64,000 nucleotides of DNA from Trissonchulus latispiculum. Taxonomy: Eukaryota; Nematoda; Enoplea; Enoplida; Ironidae. Below are positions 39,701 through 47,278 of this stretch, in pieces. The stretch's first letter is position 1, and each line of letters starts with the position of its first letter. Both the position numbers and the translations under genes were made by a program. The DNA lies in assembly GCA_030248195.1 (NCBI GenBank), contig JASAND010030600.1:92460-156459 (forward strand), read 5' to 3'. Under the pieces are notes generated by a model, which had not been told where the DNA came from, ran no database searches, and worked only from the letters and a program-made list of their open reading frames with translations.

Positions 39701-42540
39701 CAACTACATATATAACACAGCTTTGGCGGAAACTTTTTAAGCTTTTAGCAGAAACAAAATTCAAATATTATATGTAAATACTTAATTACGACATGATCAC
39801 TGGAAAGCATAATTGGACTGCGAAAAACGTCTGTCACATTACTAACTTCATAGTCACGTGATAAGGTGCAAGCTAAGCAGGGCTATAGCACGGCGTCAGT
39901 CTCTAGACGAAACCGTTTGGACTGATTGCTTCGATGTCGTAAAACAGCCAATCAGTCGCAAATACCACCGTTGTCTGGACGGATGCACCAAGTCCACGGG
40001 GTTTCGTAACTGGTGTCGTCGGCGATTGCAGGGACCTAGTCAGGAAACAGGTCTACACTTGCTGTCCTGGCCACCAGCTTAGCACATTTGCGAGGGTATT
40101 GGGACAGCCACGGCGAACCTAAATGATCTCCATGGAGTTTATACATATGGCGAACGTTTTCCAATTTGTCAAACCGATACTTAATACCTGAAGGTTTAAA
40201 AATTTTACTTAAAAATTCACTTCACTTAACTTTTCAAAGTTGTTTGGAGAACTTGGATTGGCGCTTGACATGTAAACTACGGGTGGCGGAAGTCCAAAAA
40301 ATAAGGCCTTGGTACAAATACAGATTCATGATTTCAAAGAAATGTGTAGTCATCGTTCGCGCCTGCAAAGAAGGCTACGTTGAACACGTTTTGCTTCGTA
40401 TCACGCAGGTGAGGTGGAAGGTAGCCACGGGCTCATAACGGCCAGCTCTAAGTTCAAATTCTCCCTACAATGAACACAAGTTTAGATTGTATAATACGGG
40501 CAAATTTTGAACTAATTGTGTAAACTGATACGGTTTCTTCTGTTTAGTATATTGTCTTTCTTAGTTCACTTTGGAATAGATAAAAATCAATTGATGCCAA
40601 TAAAATCAAAAGTGATCAATAAATGAAAATATCTAATCAAATTGCAGAAATCCCATCCACGTTTAGAGGACACGTCCACAGACTGCCACATACATTTCTG
40701 GATAGGGAATACTTAGAACATATACACGAAATTCTTAATATGTTGTTTAAAAACATATACAAACCCTTCTTTCCAAAAATTATTCTTATGTGTCTAAGGC
40801 CTTTTTCAGTTAGGTTTATCAAAAAAGCAGCTGTGAAACTCTGAAGCTTGGTCAGGGAACTCTGAAGTTGCCATGTAGCTTGCTCTTATCAACATAGCAG
40901 CTTGCTAAAGAAACCGACTGTTTGCGAGAACCTTATACCTAGCTTTTTGAGAATTGACAAAACTGACGAACAGGCAATTTTCCAATGAAGCAGGAATGTT
41001 GTCAGACTAAAAGTTAATGCTCATAAAAACGAAAATAGGATTATCTTCCGCCAAAAATACGATTTTAAACGTATAGAGAAATCGTACAGACAAAATATTT
41101 TAGAAAGACTTTTGAGCACATTCCTAGGAATAAAGTTTGGAAAAGGGGACGTTCCCCAAAATAAATCACTGGCGGTTGCTTATTAAAAATTCTTCAACTG
41201 AAATTCATATTATTTTAAAGCCATTATCAACCATTATGTAAAATATTATATCAAATATGAACTAAATATTTGACATTCTGAGTTTACTTGTCCTAAACTT
41301 TTAGGTAACATTGATGGTGCCATGAAAACCGCCCTTCACCTGACCGAGTATGACGACATCTTGCCAGCAGTTAACGTTTATGCCTTGTTAGGTATGTGTC
41401 GGTAAATGTAGTGGAAAGTCCGCAGTCGAGTTCTAACTTGCTAACAAAGCGCTTCAAACAGTACCTACAAACAACCATGCAGAGTTTTGTTTACAGTTTG
41501 AGGTTGAATTTAAGTTAATTTAAGCTGAATTCGAAGTGAACTTGAATTTTTGTTGGTCTGGCCTGGTACTTTCAACTAATTTTTGAATTCTGTCCGTCAG
41601 TTAAAAAGTCTGCTGTTAAGGGCTCTGGTTGAAAATAGCGCCACACAAAACAAACAAAAACAGGCAACAGAAGAAATAGCCGGATTGTTTAAATCATGCA
41701 TAAACTGACGACATAAGAATATGTTTATTCAACAACGCAACACCTGACAAGTTAGTATATATAGTCATAATGCTTAACGGAACAGATCCTGCTTAATCAT
41801 TTGAACTACTCTTTCAAGTTCAAAATATTAAGTGTATATAAAATACAACCTATCGCCAGAAATAATCTTTCAAATAAATTGAATTCATCATTCTGTTAAA
41901 TATGGTTGAATACAATTATTTTAGCCCTGTCCAGCTGTGCTAATCGTCAGTTCAGCGTTTGCAGTAAAGCCTTCATCAAGTTAGAATCCCTGGAAGACAT
42001 TTTGCCTCGAGAAAAGGAAGCCTTCTCTAATCTGGCTTTGGAAATATTCACTGCGTAAGTTGCGTAACCGCAAATTACTGAATTATATAGATCTGTTGAA
42101 TTTATGAGCTATGAAAAATCGAGTGCTAACGTATCAACCTCACTCACCTAAGCATTTATATAGTTGAATAATTGTTTTGAAATGAGTTTGCTTATATTGT
42201 TGTGGTTTAACCTGTTAACTAATGTGTCATTGAAGTGGAATGAACACCTCTATTAATGTCATTTATGCGACAATTATGCTTTGTCTTGCCTCAATATATT
42301 TACAGGAATCCTCCGAAGGATACAAAATCCGCCAAGGCAGAATGTACCGGCTGTGATGCGTTGATTCCGGATTACTGTCTTAGCTGTCCCAATTGTGATA
42401 CACGATTTCCCACCTGTATCGTAACTGGGCGACCCTTGACCGATTATCAATTTTGGCTCTGCCCGGTCTGCAAGCATCGCGCTTATGAGCAAGAAATTGC
42501 TGCCCTGAGATACTGTCCTCTGTGTCATGCTTCTTTGTAA
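1440..42540 (+). CDS. WDR35: WDR35 / IFT121, intraflagellar transport complex A subunit (29 exons found; first ~55 residues not located)
   Basis: The gene encodes IFT121, an IFT-A core subunit needed for retrograde ciliary transport and membrane cargo entry. Exons: 1440-1511, 2520-2612, 3046-3147, 3523-3599, 3862-3942, 4090-4249, 14138-14283, 14995-15120, 15562-15654, 15851-15946, 16253-16452, 28317-28383, 30137-30190, 30984-31093, 31435-31549, 32593-32661, 32955-33083, 33483-33571, 33785-33902, 34119-34204, 34463-34609, 35292-35424, 35613-35675, 36086-36301, 36743-36886, 37306-37438, 41305-41391, 41925-42054, 42306-42540. Phases agree at every junction and give about 1,120 residues, against about 1,170-1,180 in vertebrates. 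Family blocks seen include [69 protein letters not shown] and a C-terminal Cys-rich end. The order is two WD40 propellers, a TPR-like helical solenoid, then a zinc-binding tail. Two other genes are nested in its introns. The 5' exon may lie before the window. Confidence 0.95.
3283..3388 (+). repeat. Dispersed repeat, copy 1 (ACCATACGTGTGCTTG ... GGGTTTCACCCC ... AATCCGGATTTT)
   Basis: Shares order and wording with 28036-28161: the opening ACCATACGTGTGCTTG, a G-rich/C-rich hairpin around GGTTTCACCCC, a C-rich run, CCAGAATCCGGATTTT and a closing TTTTTGGGCAA. Both copies are in WDR35 introns. Confidence 0.7.
3729..3806 (-). repeat. tRNA-derived SINE head
   Basis: On the minus strand the A-box-like TAGCTCAGGTGGCAGAGCG and B-box GGGTTCGAATCTC are at tRNA spacing. 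They are followed by ACTGGAGGCCCGAATTTTT, the same 3' wording as the copy at 6930. No acceptor stem pairing, so it is not a functional tRNA. Confidence 0.65.
4735..4995. repeat. Probable dispersed repeat ending in a GAGTC tandem tract
   Basis: GC-richer than its surroundings and ends in a short tandem of GAGTC (about 4963-4987). The 3' side abuts the TTAA-flanked element at 5002. No coding frame. Confidence 0.35.
5002..6009. mobile_element. TTAA-flanked non-autonomous DNA transposon, ~1.0 kb
   Basis: Flanked by TTAA at 4998-5001 and 6010-6013. The ends are inverted: GGTGCTGGTATCCTTTTGTG on the left, and GGTGCTGGTTTCCTTTCGGG read inward from the right. No transposase frame. TTAA duplications are typical of piggyBac and Kolobok superfamilies; which one is not decidable here. 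Internal text repeats 'cgatttctcaaaac'-like stretches in both orientations. Confidence 0.7.
6060..6150 (+). repeat. Dispersed repeat copy (ACTCTACCCTTTCATGAAAAGG family)
   Basis: Shares GAGTGAAGTTAAAACGAG, TTTTAACTCTA and ACTCTACCCTTTCATGAAAAGG with the reverse complement of 15285-15360. Confidence 0.5.
6396..6456 (+). repeat. G-rich 16-bp tandem repeat (GGTCGCCGGGAGGGGG x4)
   Basis: Four near-identical 15-17-base units with G4-5 runs, able in principle to form a G-quadruplex on the + strand. Confidence 0.7.
6930..7060 (+). repeat. tRNA-derived SINE with TTC-rich tail
   Basis: Decayed tRNA head (TTGGCAGAGCGTTTGCCTAG, then GGATTTGAGTCCCACCGGAGG). The body GTCCGAATTTTTCGGAC is a small hairpin. 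The tail TTCGGTGGTGCATGG is shared with 33320-33440. A (TTC)n tract follows at about 7034-7058. Confidence 0.65.
8078..8180 (+). repeat. tRNA-derived SINE head with intact anticodon arm
   Basis: GTAGCTCAGCTGGCAGAGCG (A box) and GTGGGTTCAAGACC (B box). The anticodon stem TTCGC/GCGAA is perfect with a 7-base loop CTAGTCA. The acceptor stem is not paired and loop position 37 is C, so this is a pseudo-tRNA head and not a gene. The tail is TTC-rich. Confidence 0.65.
9811..11722 (+). CDS. Platelet-activating-factor acetylhydrolase, intracellular PAFAH2-like, nested in a WDR35 intron
   Basis: A phospholipase A2 of the PAF-AH family (pfam PAF-AH_p_II), which removes acetyl or short oxidised acyl chains from sn-2 of phospholipids. 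Two coding exons, 9811-10195 and 10878-11722, join in phase (PGFS-NMRFGNTG) and give 409 residues. The nucleophile elbow GHSLGG places the catalytic Ser at residue 246. Asp270 (AVILDGAMM) and His328 (GTTHVSY) sit at the family spacing. No N-terminal signal or hydrophobic segment is seen, which suggests the cytosolic PAFAH2 type, not plasma PLA2G7. The start is the first ATG of the frame (preceded by gagag). The gene lies wholly in WDR35 intron 4250-14137, same strand. It has its own intron, so it is not a processed retrocopy. A possible AATAAA lies near 12149. Confidence 0.92.
11723..14137. other. WDR35 intron between PAF-AH and exon 14138: no gene
   Basis: Contains the putative PAF-AH 3' UTR (AATAAA near 12149) and a GC-rich self-complementary stretch at 12470-12560 built from CCGGCTGGCC/GGCCGGCC. 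No coding frame supported. Confidence 0.5.
12478..12556. repeat. GC-rich self-complementary cluster (CCGGC/GCCGG)
   Basis: Multiple interleaved GGCCGGC, CCGGACCGGCTGGCC and GGCCGGCCG words in 80 bases of otherwise AT-rich intron. Function unknown. Confidence 0.5.
14138..16452 (+). CDS. WDR35: WDR35 exons, end of first and start of second WD40 propeller
   Basis: Exons 14138-14283, 14995-15120, 15562-15654, 15851-15946 and 16253-16452. They read through [62 protein letters not shown], and [20 protein letters not shown] followed by [15 protein letters not shown]. All are recognisable WDR35 blocks in the right order. The last exon ends in phase 2 after AKE and its Arg codon is completed at 28317 (VYHVDEAKF), so the intron 16453-28316 is 11.9 kb and contains the antisense SLC22 gene. 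Confidence 0.94.
15230..15440. repeat. Foldback dispersed repeat (ACTCTACCC family), second copy
   Basis: The left half (15290-15350) is the reverse complement of the 6060-6150 repeat. The right half (15350-15430, CTCTTTCATGAAAAAG and CTCTACTCTATCC) inverts it again, giving a foldback of about 200 bp inside a WDR35 intron. Confidence 0.5.
15723..15760 (+). repeat. (TG)19 microsatellite
   Basis: Uninterrupted TG dinucleotide in the WDR35 intron between exons 15654 and 15851. Confidence 0.95.
16515..16520 (-). terminator. Possible poly(A) signal for the SLC22 gene
   Basis: AATAAA on the minus strand about 750 bases after the SLC22 stop, the nearest one seen. It implies a long 3' UTR ending inside the same WDR35 intron, roughly 60 bases past exon 16253-16452. 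Confidence 0.3.
17269..21101 (-). CDS. SLC22-family organic ion transporter (MFS), nested antisense in a WDR35 intron
   Basis: A 12-TM major facilitator of the SLC22 (organic cation/anion/carnitine) family at the plasma membrane. The substrate cannot be told from sequence. Seven exons, in transcript order: 21101-20770, 20567-20431, 20252-20067, 19654-19443, 19045-18942, 18462-18281 and 17834-17269. All phases agree and give 572 residues. Features: an N-terminal TM, then a large extracellular loop with several Cys and N-glycosylation sequons (NDT, NGT, NCT). Next come [14 protein letters not shown] (the family STxxxxDLVC block), MFS motif [11 protein letters not shown] near residue 157, [18 protein letters not shown] between TM8 and TM9, [17 protein letters not shown], and the terminal LLLLPETK...LPETLEDA. 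Start ATG at 21101 gives the typical 'L.QC.RY' opening. The whole gene lies in the 11.9-kb WDR35 intron 16453-28316. Confidence 0.93.
18607..18700 (+). repeat. Decayed tRNA-SINE-like fragment
   Basis: Contains GGGGGTTTGAGTTCCACCAGG (B-box-like), then a 3' part resembling the other SINE copies (GTCGGTG). In an intron of the SLC22 gene. Weak. Confidence 0.35.
19940..20061 (-). repeat. tRNA-Thr-like SINE head
   Basis: Minus strand: the anticodon stem TTCGG/CCGAA is perfect with a canonical loop CTTGTAA (anticodon TGT, U33 and A37 present), followed by GGTGGTTCAACATC as a B box. D arm and acceptor stem are poor. It lies in an SLC22 intron just beyond exon 20067-20252, so a SINE is more likely than a tRNA gene. 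Confidence 0.5.
21342..21540. mobile_element. Foldback MITE, 199 bp, near-perfect inverted repeat, 7-bp TSD
   Basis: Begins CAAGAGTACATAATAGAATA and ends with its complement. The arms run almost to a GC-rich centre (about 21420-21470). ATAGCTC is duplicated on both sides (21335-21341 and 21541-21547). No coding capacity. Lies in the large WDR35 intron upstream of the SLC22 start. Confidence 0.88.
25193..25650. repeat. G-rich repeat flanked by TGGGTTTATTTTA-type ends
   Basis: CTGGGTTTATTTTAG occurs at about 25197 and 25282, and an inverted form (GTAAAGTAAACCCAG) at about 25631. Between them are GGTGGGGAG/GTCGAAAAGTGGGG words in both orientations. Likely a decayed or nested repetitive element. 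Confidence 0.45.
26781..26860 (+). repeat. Short tandem of GGACATGTGGACGTGGAC words
   Basis: Degenerate 6-12 base repetition (GGACATGTGGACATG, GGACGTGGACA) in the large WDR35 intron. Confidence 0.5.
27835..27989 (-). pseudogene. Ty3/gypsy-type gag remnant
   Basis: The minus-strand frame reads [15 protein letters not shown], then [14 protein letters not shown] and ITQRI, then a stop. This matches the capsid pattern 'F...L...A..C.F......MIRD.IV..I....I..RL' of Ty3/gypsy LTR elements. The frame closes at both ends, and downstream another frame gives [11 protein letters not shown] before more stops. No zinc knuckle, protease, RT or LTR was seen nearby, so this is an inactive fragment. Confidence 0.45.
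28036..28161 (+). repeat. Dispersed repeat, copy 2 (ACCATACGTGTGCTTG family)
   Basis: Second copy of the element at 3283-3388, with long G and C runs able to pair with each other. It lies about 160 bases before the WDR35 exon at 28317. Confidence 0.7.
28317..33083 (+). CDS. WDR35: WDR35 exons, second WD40 propeller
   Basis: Exons 28317-28383, 30137-30190, 30984-31093, 31435-31549, 32593-32661 and 32955-33083. Reading: [85 protein letters not shown] and [20 protein letters not shown]. Several exons are very short (54, 67 and 69 nt). The donor of exon 31435-31549 is the exact insertion site of a MITE (see 31557-31990). Confidence 0.93.
31557..31990. mobile_element. MITE of the same family, 434 bp, inserted at a WDR35 splice donor
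   Basis: Terminal inverted repeats of about 62 bp beginning CAAGAGTACATAATAATAAG match the 21342-21540 element. The duplication GTAGTAA occurs at 31550-31556 and 31991-31997. The left copy begins at the first base of the intron after exon 31435-31549, so the native donor was the target and was preserved or duplicated. The interior (about 31620-31920) is unrelated to the first copy and includes a tRNA-B-box-like GGGGTTCAAACGGG. Confidence 0.88.
33320..33450 (+). repeat. tRNA-derived SINE copy
   Basis: Decayed tRNA region (TTCAAATCCCGATGGAGGGCC) followed by TTCGGTGGTGCATGG, identical in its last 15 bases to the copy near 7017. It lies in a WDR35 intron about 30 bases before exon 33483. Confidence 0.55.
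33483..37438 (+). CDS. WDR35: WDR35 exons, TPR-like helical solenoid
   Basis: Exons 33483-33571, 33785-33902, 34119-34204, 34463-34609, 35292-35424, 35613-35675, 36086-36301, 36743-36886 and 37306-37438. Landmarks: [106 protein letters not shown] and [20 protein letters not shown]. This is the alpha-solenoid that contacts other IFT-A subunits in the known complex. For the exon near 35283 two acceptors nine bases apart are usable. The downstream one (35292) gives W-QQAVQYY, which fits the family better. The last exon uses a GC donor. Confidence 0.94.
37439..41304 (+). other. WDR35 GC-AG intron, 3,866 bp
   Basis: The donor reads TATGAAG|gcaaga and the acceptor cttttag|GTAACATT, joining Tyr-Glu-Gly in frame. 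Contains a candidate inverted-repeat element at 38760-39632 and otherwise unremarkable AT-rich sequence. Confidence 0.85.
38760..39632. mobile_element. Candidate non-autonomous element with ACATGGGCACGG inverted ends
   Basis: ACATGGGCACGG at 38760-38771 and its reverse complement at 39621-39632, with further TACCCG/CGGGTA words just inside both ends. No target-site duplication found and no coding frame, so the call is tentative. Confidence 0.35.
41305..42540 (+). CDS. WDR35: WDR35 exons, C-terminal solenoid end and zinc-binding tail, stop codon at 42538-42540
   Basis: Exons 41305-41391, 41925-42054 and 42306-42540. Reading [33 protein letters not shown] and a Cys-rich terminus. The terminus has paired CxxC motifs (ECTGC, CLSCPNC, CPVCKH, CPLCH) and the block [18 protein letters not shown] typical of the WDR35/IFT122-type zinc-binding C-terminus. 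TAA ends the gene. An AATAAA hexamer is not obvious just downstream, though AT-rich 3' sequence follows. Confidence 0.94.
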
Positions 42541-43554
42541 GAACAATAGTCAACAACAGAAGCTGGAGAAATCAAAAAAGGAGAAAGCTTAGATACGTTC
42601 ATTTGCGCACTGCATTATTGTATTTTCAGTAAATCCTATTGTATGATTTTTTTAGATGTTAGTTATCAGTAAGTTTGGGAAAACTAATTTGTGTTCTAAC
42701 AATGCTTTGTGAAAATATTACTAATAATTTACAACACACGCCCTTGTGTTACGTTGGTCTGCGTTTCGCCTAAAATTTTTATTTAAAATGCAAAATGTCG
42801 TCTGCCAACCAAGAGTTAGTACCGAAAGATTTTTAATATTTGCAACAATAGTTAGTTCGGCAAGCAACTAATAAAACCAACACAATATTGTTTATACTAC
42901 CCTAAACTTAGTTACTTGATTATAAGATTGCAAGACTATGTGTGTATAAGGTAGTCCCACCGTCAGATTATCCTAACCATCTACAGAATAGAAAAAACCT
43001 AAAACTAATGAGTTACGCGAGTTTATTAAATGTAGGCAATATATATTCAAATAATAAACTAAGTTTCACATGGCAGTAGAGACACCAGAACTGAACTTTG
43101 AATCAAAAGAAAACAAAAACGAGCCAGACAATAATGACCAAGAAACAAAATGGCGCCAAAACAAATGAGCCGTTGCGCGCTCTCCGTCTGGCGCCTGCTA
43201 AAGGAACTCCCAACAACACTGACTGTGCGCGCTCAAAGTTTGAGATAAGTATGTATTAGCTAAGTCCAGTCTTGGACTACAACAGTACAATTTTAAATTG
43301 ATCGGTCATAAAGTTGGCATTACTTTTTAATAATTTTGAAATAGGAACATCAGAAGTGAGTGAAGTAATTCCACAAGTTTTTAGCGGGCTCCTTAAATTT
43401 AAGTTTAAGTTTAAGCCTTAACAGTTGGGGCACATGTTAAATGGTGACAATAAAGCATTGAGGATTACGTCCGTTAAGTGATGTAGCACCGAGATGTTTC
43501 AGAACTTGCTTCAATCCATGCTCAATATCTGCACTCCACAGTAACACTAATACT
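42541..43554. other. Intergenic region after WDR35; nothing recognised
   Basis: AT-rich 3' flank of WDR35. No poly(A) hexamer close to the stop and no coding frame supported. Confidence 0.4.
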
Positions 43555-43567
43555 CCCTTTATGTTCT
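43555..43567. repeat. Left target-site duplication of the 601-bp SINE
   Basis: CCCTTTATGTTCT, identical to 44169-44181. Confidence 0.75.
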
Positions 43568-44168
43568 CTCTCTCTCTGTTCGGGAATCTTGCTAGGCATA
43601 GATTGGCGTTGCCACCTTTGTTTCTCCCCATCAGTCATATCTAGTATGACCCTCGCTATGTCGCCTGGATGCCGTCCCACAGTGGGAGGCTGGATGGAGC
43701 CCGTCGTGTGGCCTTTCGGCTCAGGGTTATCTAACCTCCATTAAGTGCTCATGCGTATAGCAGTGGAGCGCGGCGTCTTGCAACGCTCCAGGCCCCTAGC
43801 GCAGATGGGTGGGATCAGAAGCAAACCCGGGGGTGTGTCCAGTTGTGAGTGCGTGACTCTGGTGCACCTAGCACCCCTTCGCAGGGGGTAGGCTGACACG
43901 TTGCAGGGTACTGGTTGATCCCAAGCGAGGGGGTGCCTTTCCGCCGGGAACTCAGCGCCTACTCTTATCGATAAGCGGAATTAGCATGCCTGTCCCCAGT
44001 AAGACAGTACACGGGCCCACCTATTTTACGCCTCATCCGACCGGCGGAGCTGTAGCCTAAGTTTCTTGCTCAAGGAAACAATGTAACATCATTATGGCTA
44101 AGGTGGGGATCGAACCTCGGACCTTTCGATCCGAAGTCACCGCCTTAACCATTCAGCTACACGGACAC
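43568..44168 (-). mobile_element. Full-length tRNA-derived SINE, 601 bp, with 13-bp target-site duplication
   Basis: Minus-strand 5' end at 44168: GTAGCTGAATGGTTAAGGC (A box) and GAGGTTCGATCCCC (B box). The central motif TTCCTTGAGCAAGAAACTT resembles a motif recurrent in animal SINEs. A (GA)n tail lies at the low-coordinate end. The 13-mer CCCTTTATGTTCT is present on both sides (43555-43567 and 44169-44181) and fixes the boundaries. At 601 bp it is long for a SINE. No coding capacity. Confidence 0.8.
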
Positions 44169-44181
44169 CCCTTTATGTTCT
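44169..44181. repeat. Right target-site duplication of the 601-bp SINE
   Basis: CCCTTTATGTTCT, identical to 43555-43567. Confidence 0.75.
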
Positions 44182-44479
44182 TCTCCCTTTAATCCATCTG
44201 GAACTATCAACGAGGCACGAACTGGATTTTGTCAGCCAGGAACGGCCCGGTCTTCAAAAAGTGAAATTGTTAACTGGACAAGAATTAGAAAGCATTTTCG
44301 GAAAGCCCAGAAAGTTAAGTAGACTATTATTAATAAAAACTGCATTTTTGATAGGACGCATATACGTAGTGTCTAATTCAGCTACGTATCTTTACAGCTT
44401 TCTACCTGAAATTAAACTTAGATACATGCAAGCTGCAAGTTGCAAATACTTTAGTCAAGCAAGCAATCTATTTTAGTGC

Positions 44480-45005
44480 TCGCTCTTCCCATTCGATACC
44501 CATTCGGAAACCTCTCCTGCAGCCTCAGCCGCCACGAATACGTCTACTACATTCAGAGATTGAGCTTGACGTTCGAAATGGTTGGTTAGCCGATGTCAAG
44601 CTGTTTTAATTTTCTAGTGTCCCTGACAACATTAAATTGGAGTAAAATCAAGGCTCTATGTTCGAAGGCATACTTCTCAACATCTTGGGTGTCCTTGTCC
44701 TGGCCGATGTTGAATATGTCTTCATTTCCGGAGGCATTCATAATGTCTTGGACGGCGACGCCTTGGAACACGTCATTCTGGTATTCCGAAATTTGGTAAT
44801 GTCTGCATCCGACGTTTTGATGCTTCGAAGGTCATCATCAATACGCTTGGGCCTCGTTAAAATTGAGAGGAGCAGAATTGATGCCATCAACGCATACCTT
44901 ACCTGCCAATCGCGCCTTCCTAGTTTCAGTGTCTGTCGTTACCCTTCAAGAGTTTGGCCACAGTTCCTCCCAGACGGCTGCATCCAAACCCCTTGCTATC
45001 CATGA
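44480..45005 (-). pseudogene. Decayed coding repeat, copy 1, family not identified
   Basis: The minus-strand frame around 44586-44790 reads FQGVAVQDIMNASGNED and DKDTQDVEKYAFEHRA with balanced composition. It continues after a break as LNVVDVFVAAEAAGEVSEW at about 44500-44570. Stops interrupt it upstream (near 44830). The same text recurs at 45960-46125 with different breaks. It is therefore a multicopy coding element, probably a transposon gene, but I do not recognise the family. Confidence 0.4.
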
Positions 45006-45959
45006 CGAGTTGGCAATTTTGCACAATGACTGAAGGACAACATTGGCAGCAATGTTTATTCTTTGGCATTCCAATTTGCTTTTCACTAGGACTCTGTAAA
45101 ATAGAACAATTTAGTTAAGTTTCTTTCCTTTGCTATATCTCCATTCCAATTTTTGTTGCCACATTTTCCTTGCCAGAAATGCTGAGAGCATTCAACACAA
45201 CATTGCAGCAATTTTCTTTGGAGCTTCGAAATGTGCTGTATTACTTGTGTTTACGTATATATGTAGTGTTGTTGTCAGATGACTGTCAGGCTGTTTTCTT
45301 TTTGTTCTCTGACTGACATTGAACGTTTAGGACATCCAAAGTTTAAATTCTAACTGTTATTATTTACTCTCACTGTTAATATTATTTATTTTATTTTGTT
45401 TCGTCTAGACTGAGGACTAAATTAGGCCCCCTTTTGCAGTTGTGCTACCGTAGCTTATTTAAAATGGCTTTTGAATTTGTTGACCGGTGAATAATCTTTG
45501 TGAAGGCATTATACACTGGAGCTCAACGTTATCAGAACGTTATTTTGGTGTAAGTTCTGCTGGGCTGAACTTTAAGCTGAGCTAAGATGCGTTCCTACAG
45601 CGGCTTGCGAGGGAAACTAGAGCCATTTGTTTTAACTGTTCGGTACGAGTTCTTGGAAATTCTGAATCTAATTGCATTTAAAATTTTCTGACAAAGAGTG
45701 TGCTGGTCAAGATTTTTGGTCTGGCAAAGTGCAGTCAATGACCACTGACCATGGCTCACAGGATTACCCTCAACAAGTTGTACCAGCGTCCCAATGGCAA
45801 AGAACATGGAATGTCAATGACAGAGAATAGAAATTGCAGGGAAGCCATGGAACATTCGTTGAATCCGACTTCCAGCTGGCCGTGTGTCCAAGCCCTTTCC
45901 CGGGGGCAGTGAAGAACGCCAACGTGGTGTTCATTGCAGACTCGTTGGTTTACCGATTT

Positions 45960-46130
45960 TAAGTGGTTGTCCCTGACACCATTAAATTAGAGTACAATCG
46001 AGGCTCTGCTCGAAGGCATCCTTCTCTACATCTTGGGTGTCCTTGTCCTCACCGATGTTGAATATGTCTTCATTTTAGGGGGCATTAACAATTGAACAGC
46101 GACGCCTTGGAACACATTATTCTGGGGCCG
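45960..46130 (-). pseudogene. Decayed coding repeat, copy 2
   Basis: About 80% similar by eye to 44620-44785 over 160 bases (shared CATCTTGGGTGTCCTTGTCC, ATGTTGAATATGTCTTCATT and GCGACGCCTTGGAACAC on the + strand), with frame-breaking indels. Confidence 0.5.
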
Positions 46131-46992
46131 GTTCCATAAAACTTCGACTCGCATGCTGATACTAGCACGCGAGAACTCGCAGTGCTAGTGCAAGTCGTCG
46201 AGTGATTTATTTAACCATGACGTCGAGTCACTCAAGTTTTCTGCTTGAATCTGAATTCAATCTCTCTGATTTTTGTATAGCTCGTTCATCCTACGTAAAA
46301 TCCCCTAACTTTTCAAACTAAAATTAAATCGAGCTCGGTGACATGAGACAGATGATTCTATTTAAACAAAACAAAATCAAGTGTTTTAAATCAACTGTGG
46401 GAATTGGTGGTTCGGGTTGTCAGCTGTTGAATGTAGTTCCGTTTTTATCCAACACCCACAAGTCGTGGACTTATAGTTCAACTGTTAAAGCCTGATCTAT
46501 CCAGTGCACAATATTCTAGTAATTGAAAGTAAAATTCTAGTAAAATGAAATGTTCACAAGAGCTCACTTGGACTCGCTTCCTTTTGTGCAGAGTTAGCTT
46601 ATCTTTGAGGTATAAACATACCAATACAAAATTGCCTTGAACATGCTGCTGTGCAGTGATCTTAAATAAACTGAATTCTCGAAAATGGACCGGTTTATGA
46701 CCTTTTTGAAATAGTTTCTCGCTTACACTACTAAACCATGGCACATTAGCTCAATCGTAGGTTTCCTTTTATAACCAATTCAGTTTGTCGATTGGCTGCT
46801 AATAGAGTATGGTAAATGGCAATTTTTTAACTTTTTGCGTCTTTCAAATAATTCGTTTGGCTCAGTTAACTAGATTCTTGGAATTCAAAAGGAATTGCGT
46901 TCATGTTTTAACGACTTTCTCAGTTTGTTGCCCGGCCGCTAACTGAGATTCACATCACTTAACTGAGAATGTCAGTCAGCCCCTGGATAGAT

Positions 46993-47063
46993 TCTGAGAA
47001 TGTTGCTCGGCGGCCGAGCAACATTCTTAGAATGTTGCTCGGCGGCCGAGCAACATTCTCAGA
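46993..47063. repeat. Nested palindrome: two tandem 29-bp palindromes
   Basis: Positions 46998-47026 and 47030-47058 are the same 29-mer, each a palindrome of GAATGTTGCTCGGC around a central G. The pair is bracketed by TCTGAG and CTCAGA, so the whole 71 bases also fold back on themselves. Confidence 0.9.
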
Positions 47064-47278
47064 CTAAATTTGTCCACTATTTTGTACAAACTTGGTTCAA
47101 CATGGATTCTAACTAGATTCAACATAGATTCTCATTAGCTAGCTGTTTTAAGAATGAGCGGTAAATTTAAAAAGGGAGCAATTGGGAACATGGGAAATGA
47201 ATGTTTATTCAACTAAAAATAAGTATTTAAACATATCTATACAAATTCTGAATTCCGAAATCTTTAAAAACTTTCTTG

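Noticed and set aside
43437..43631. 64-codon minus-strand frame
   Set aside because: It crosses the target-site duplication and (GA)n tail of the SINE, so it is not a gene.
44658..45005. 115-codon + strand open frame
   Set aside because: It is the complement of the decayed coding repeat, whose minus-strand peptide is the one conserved between the two copies.
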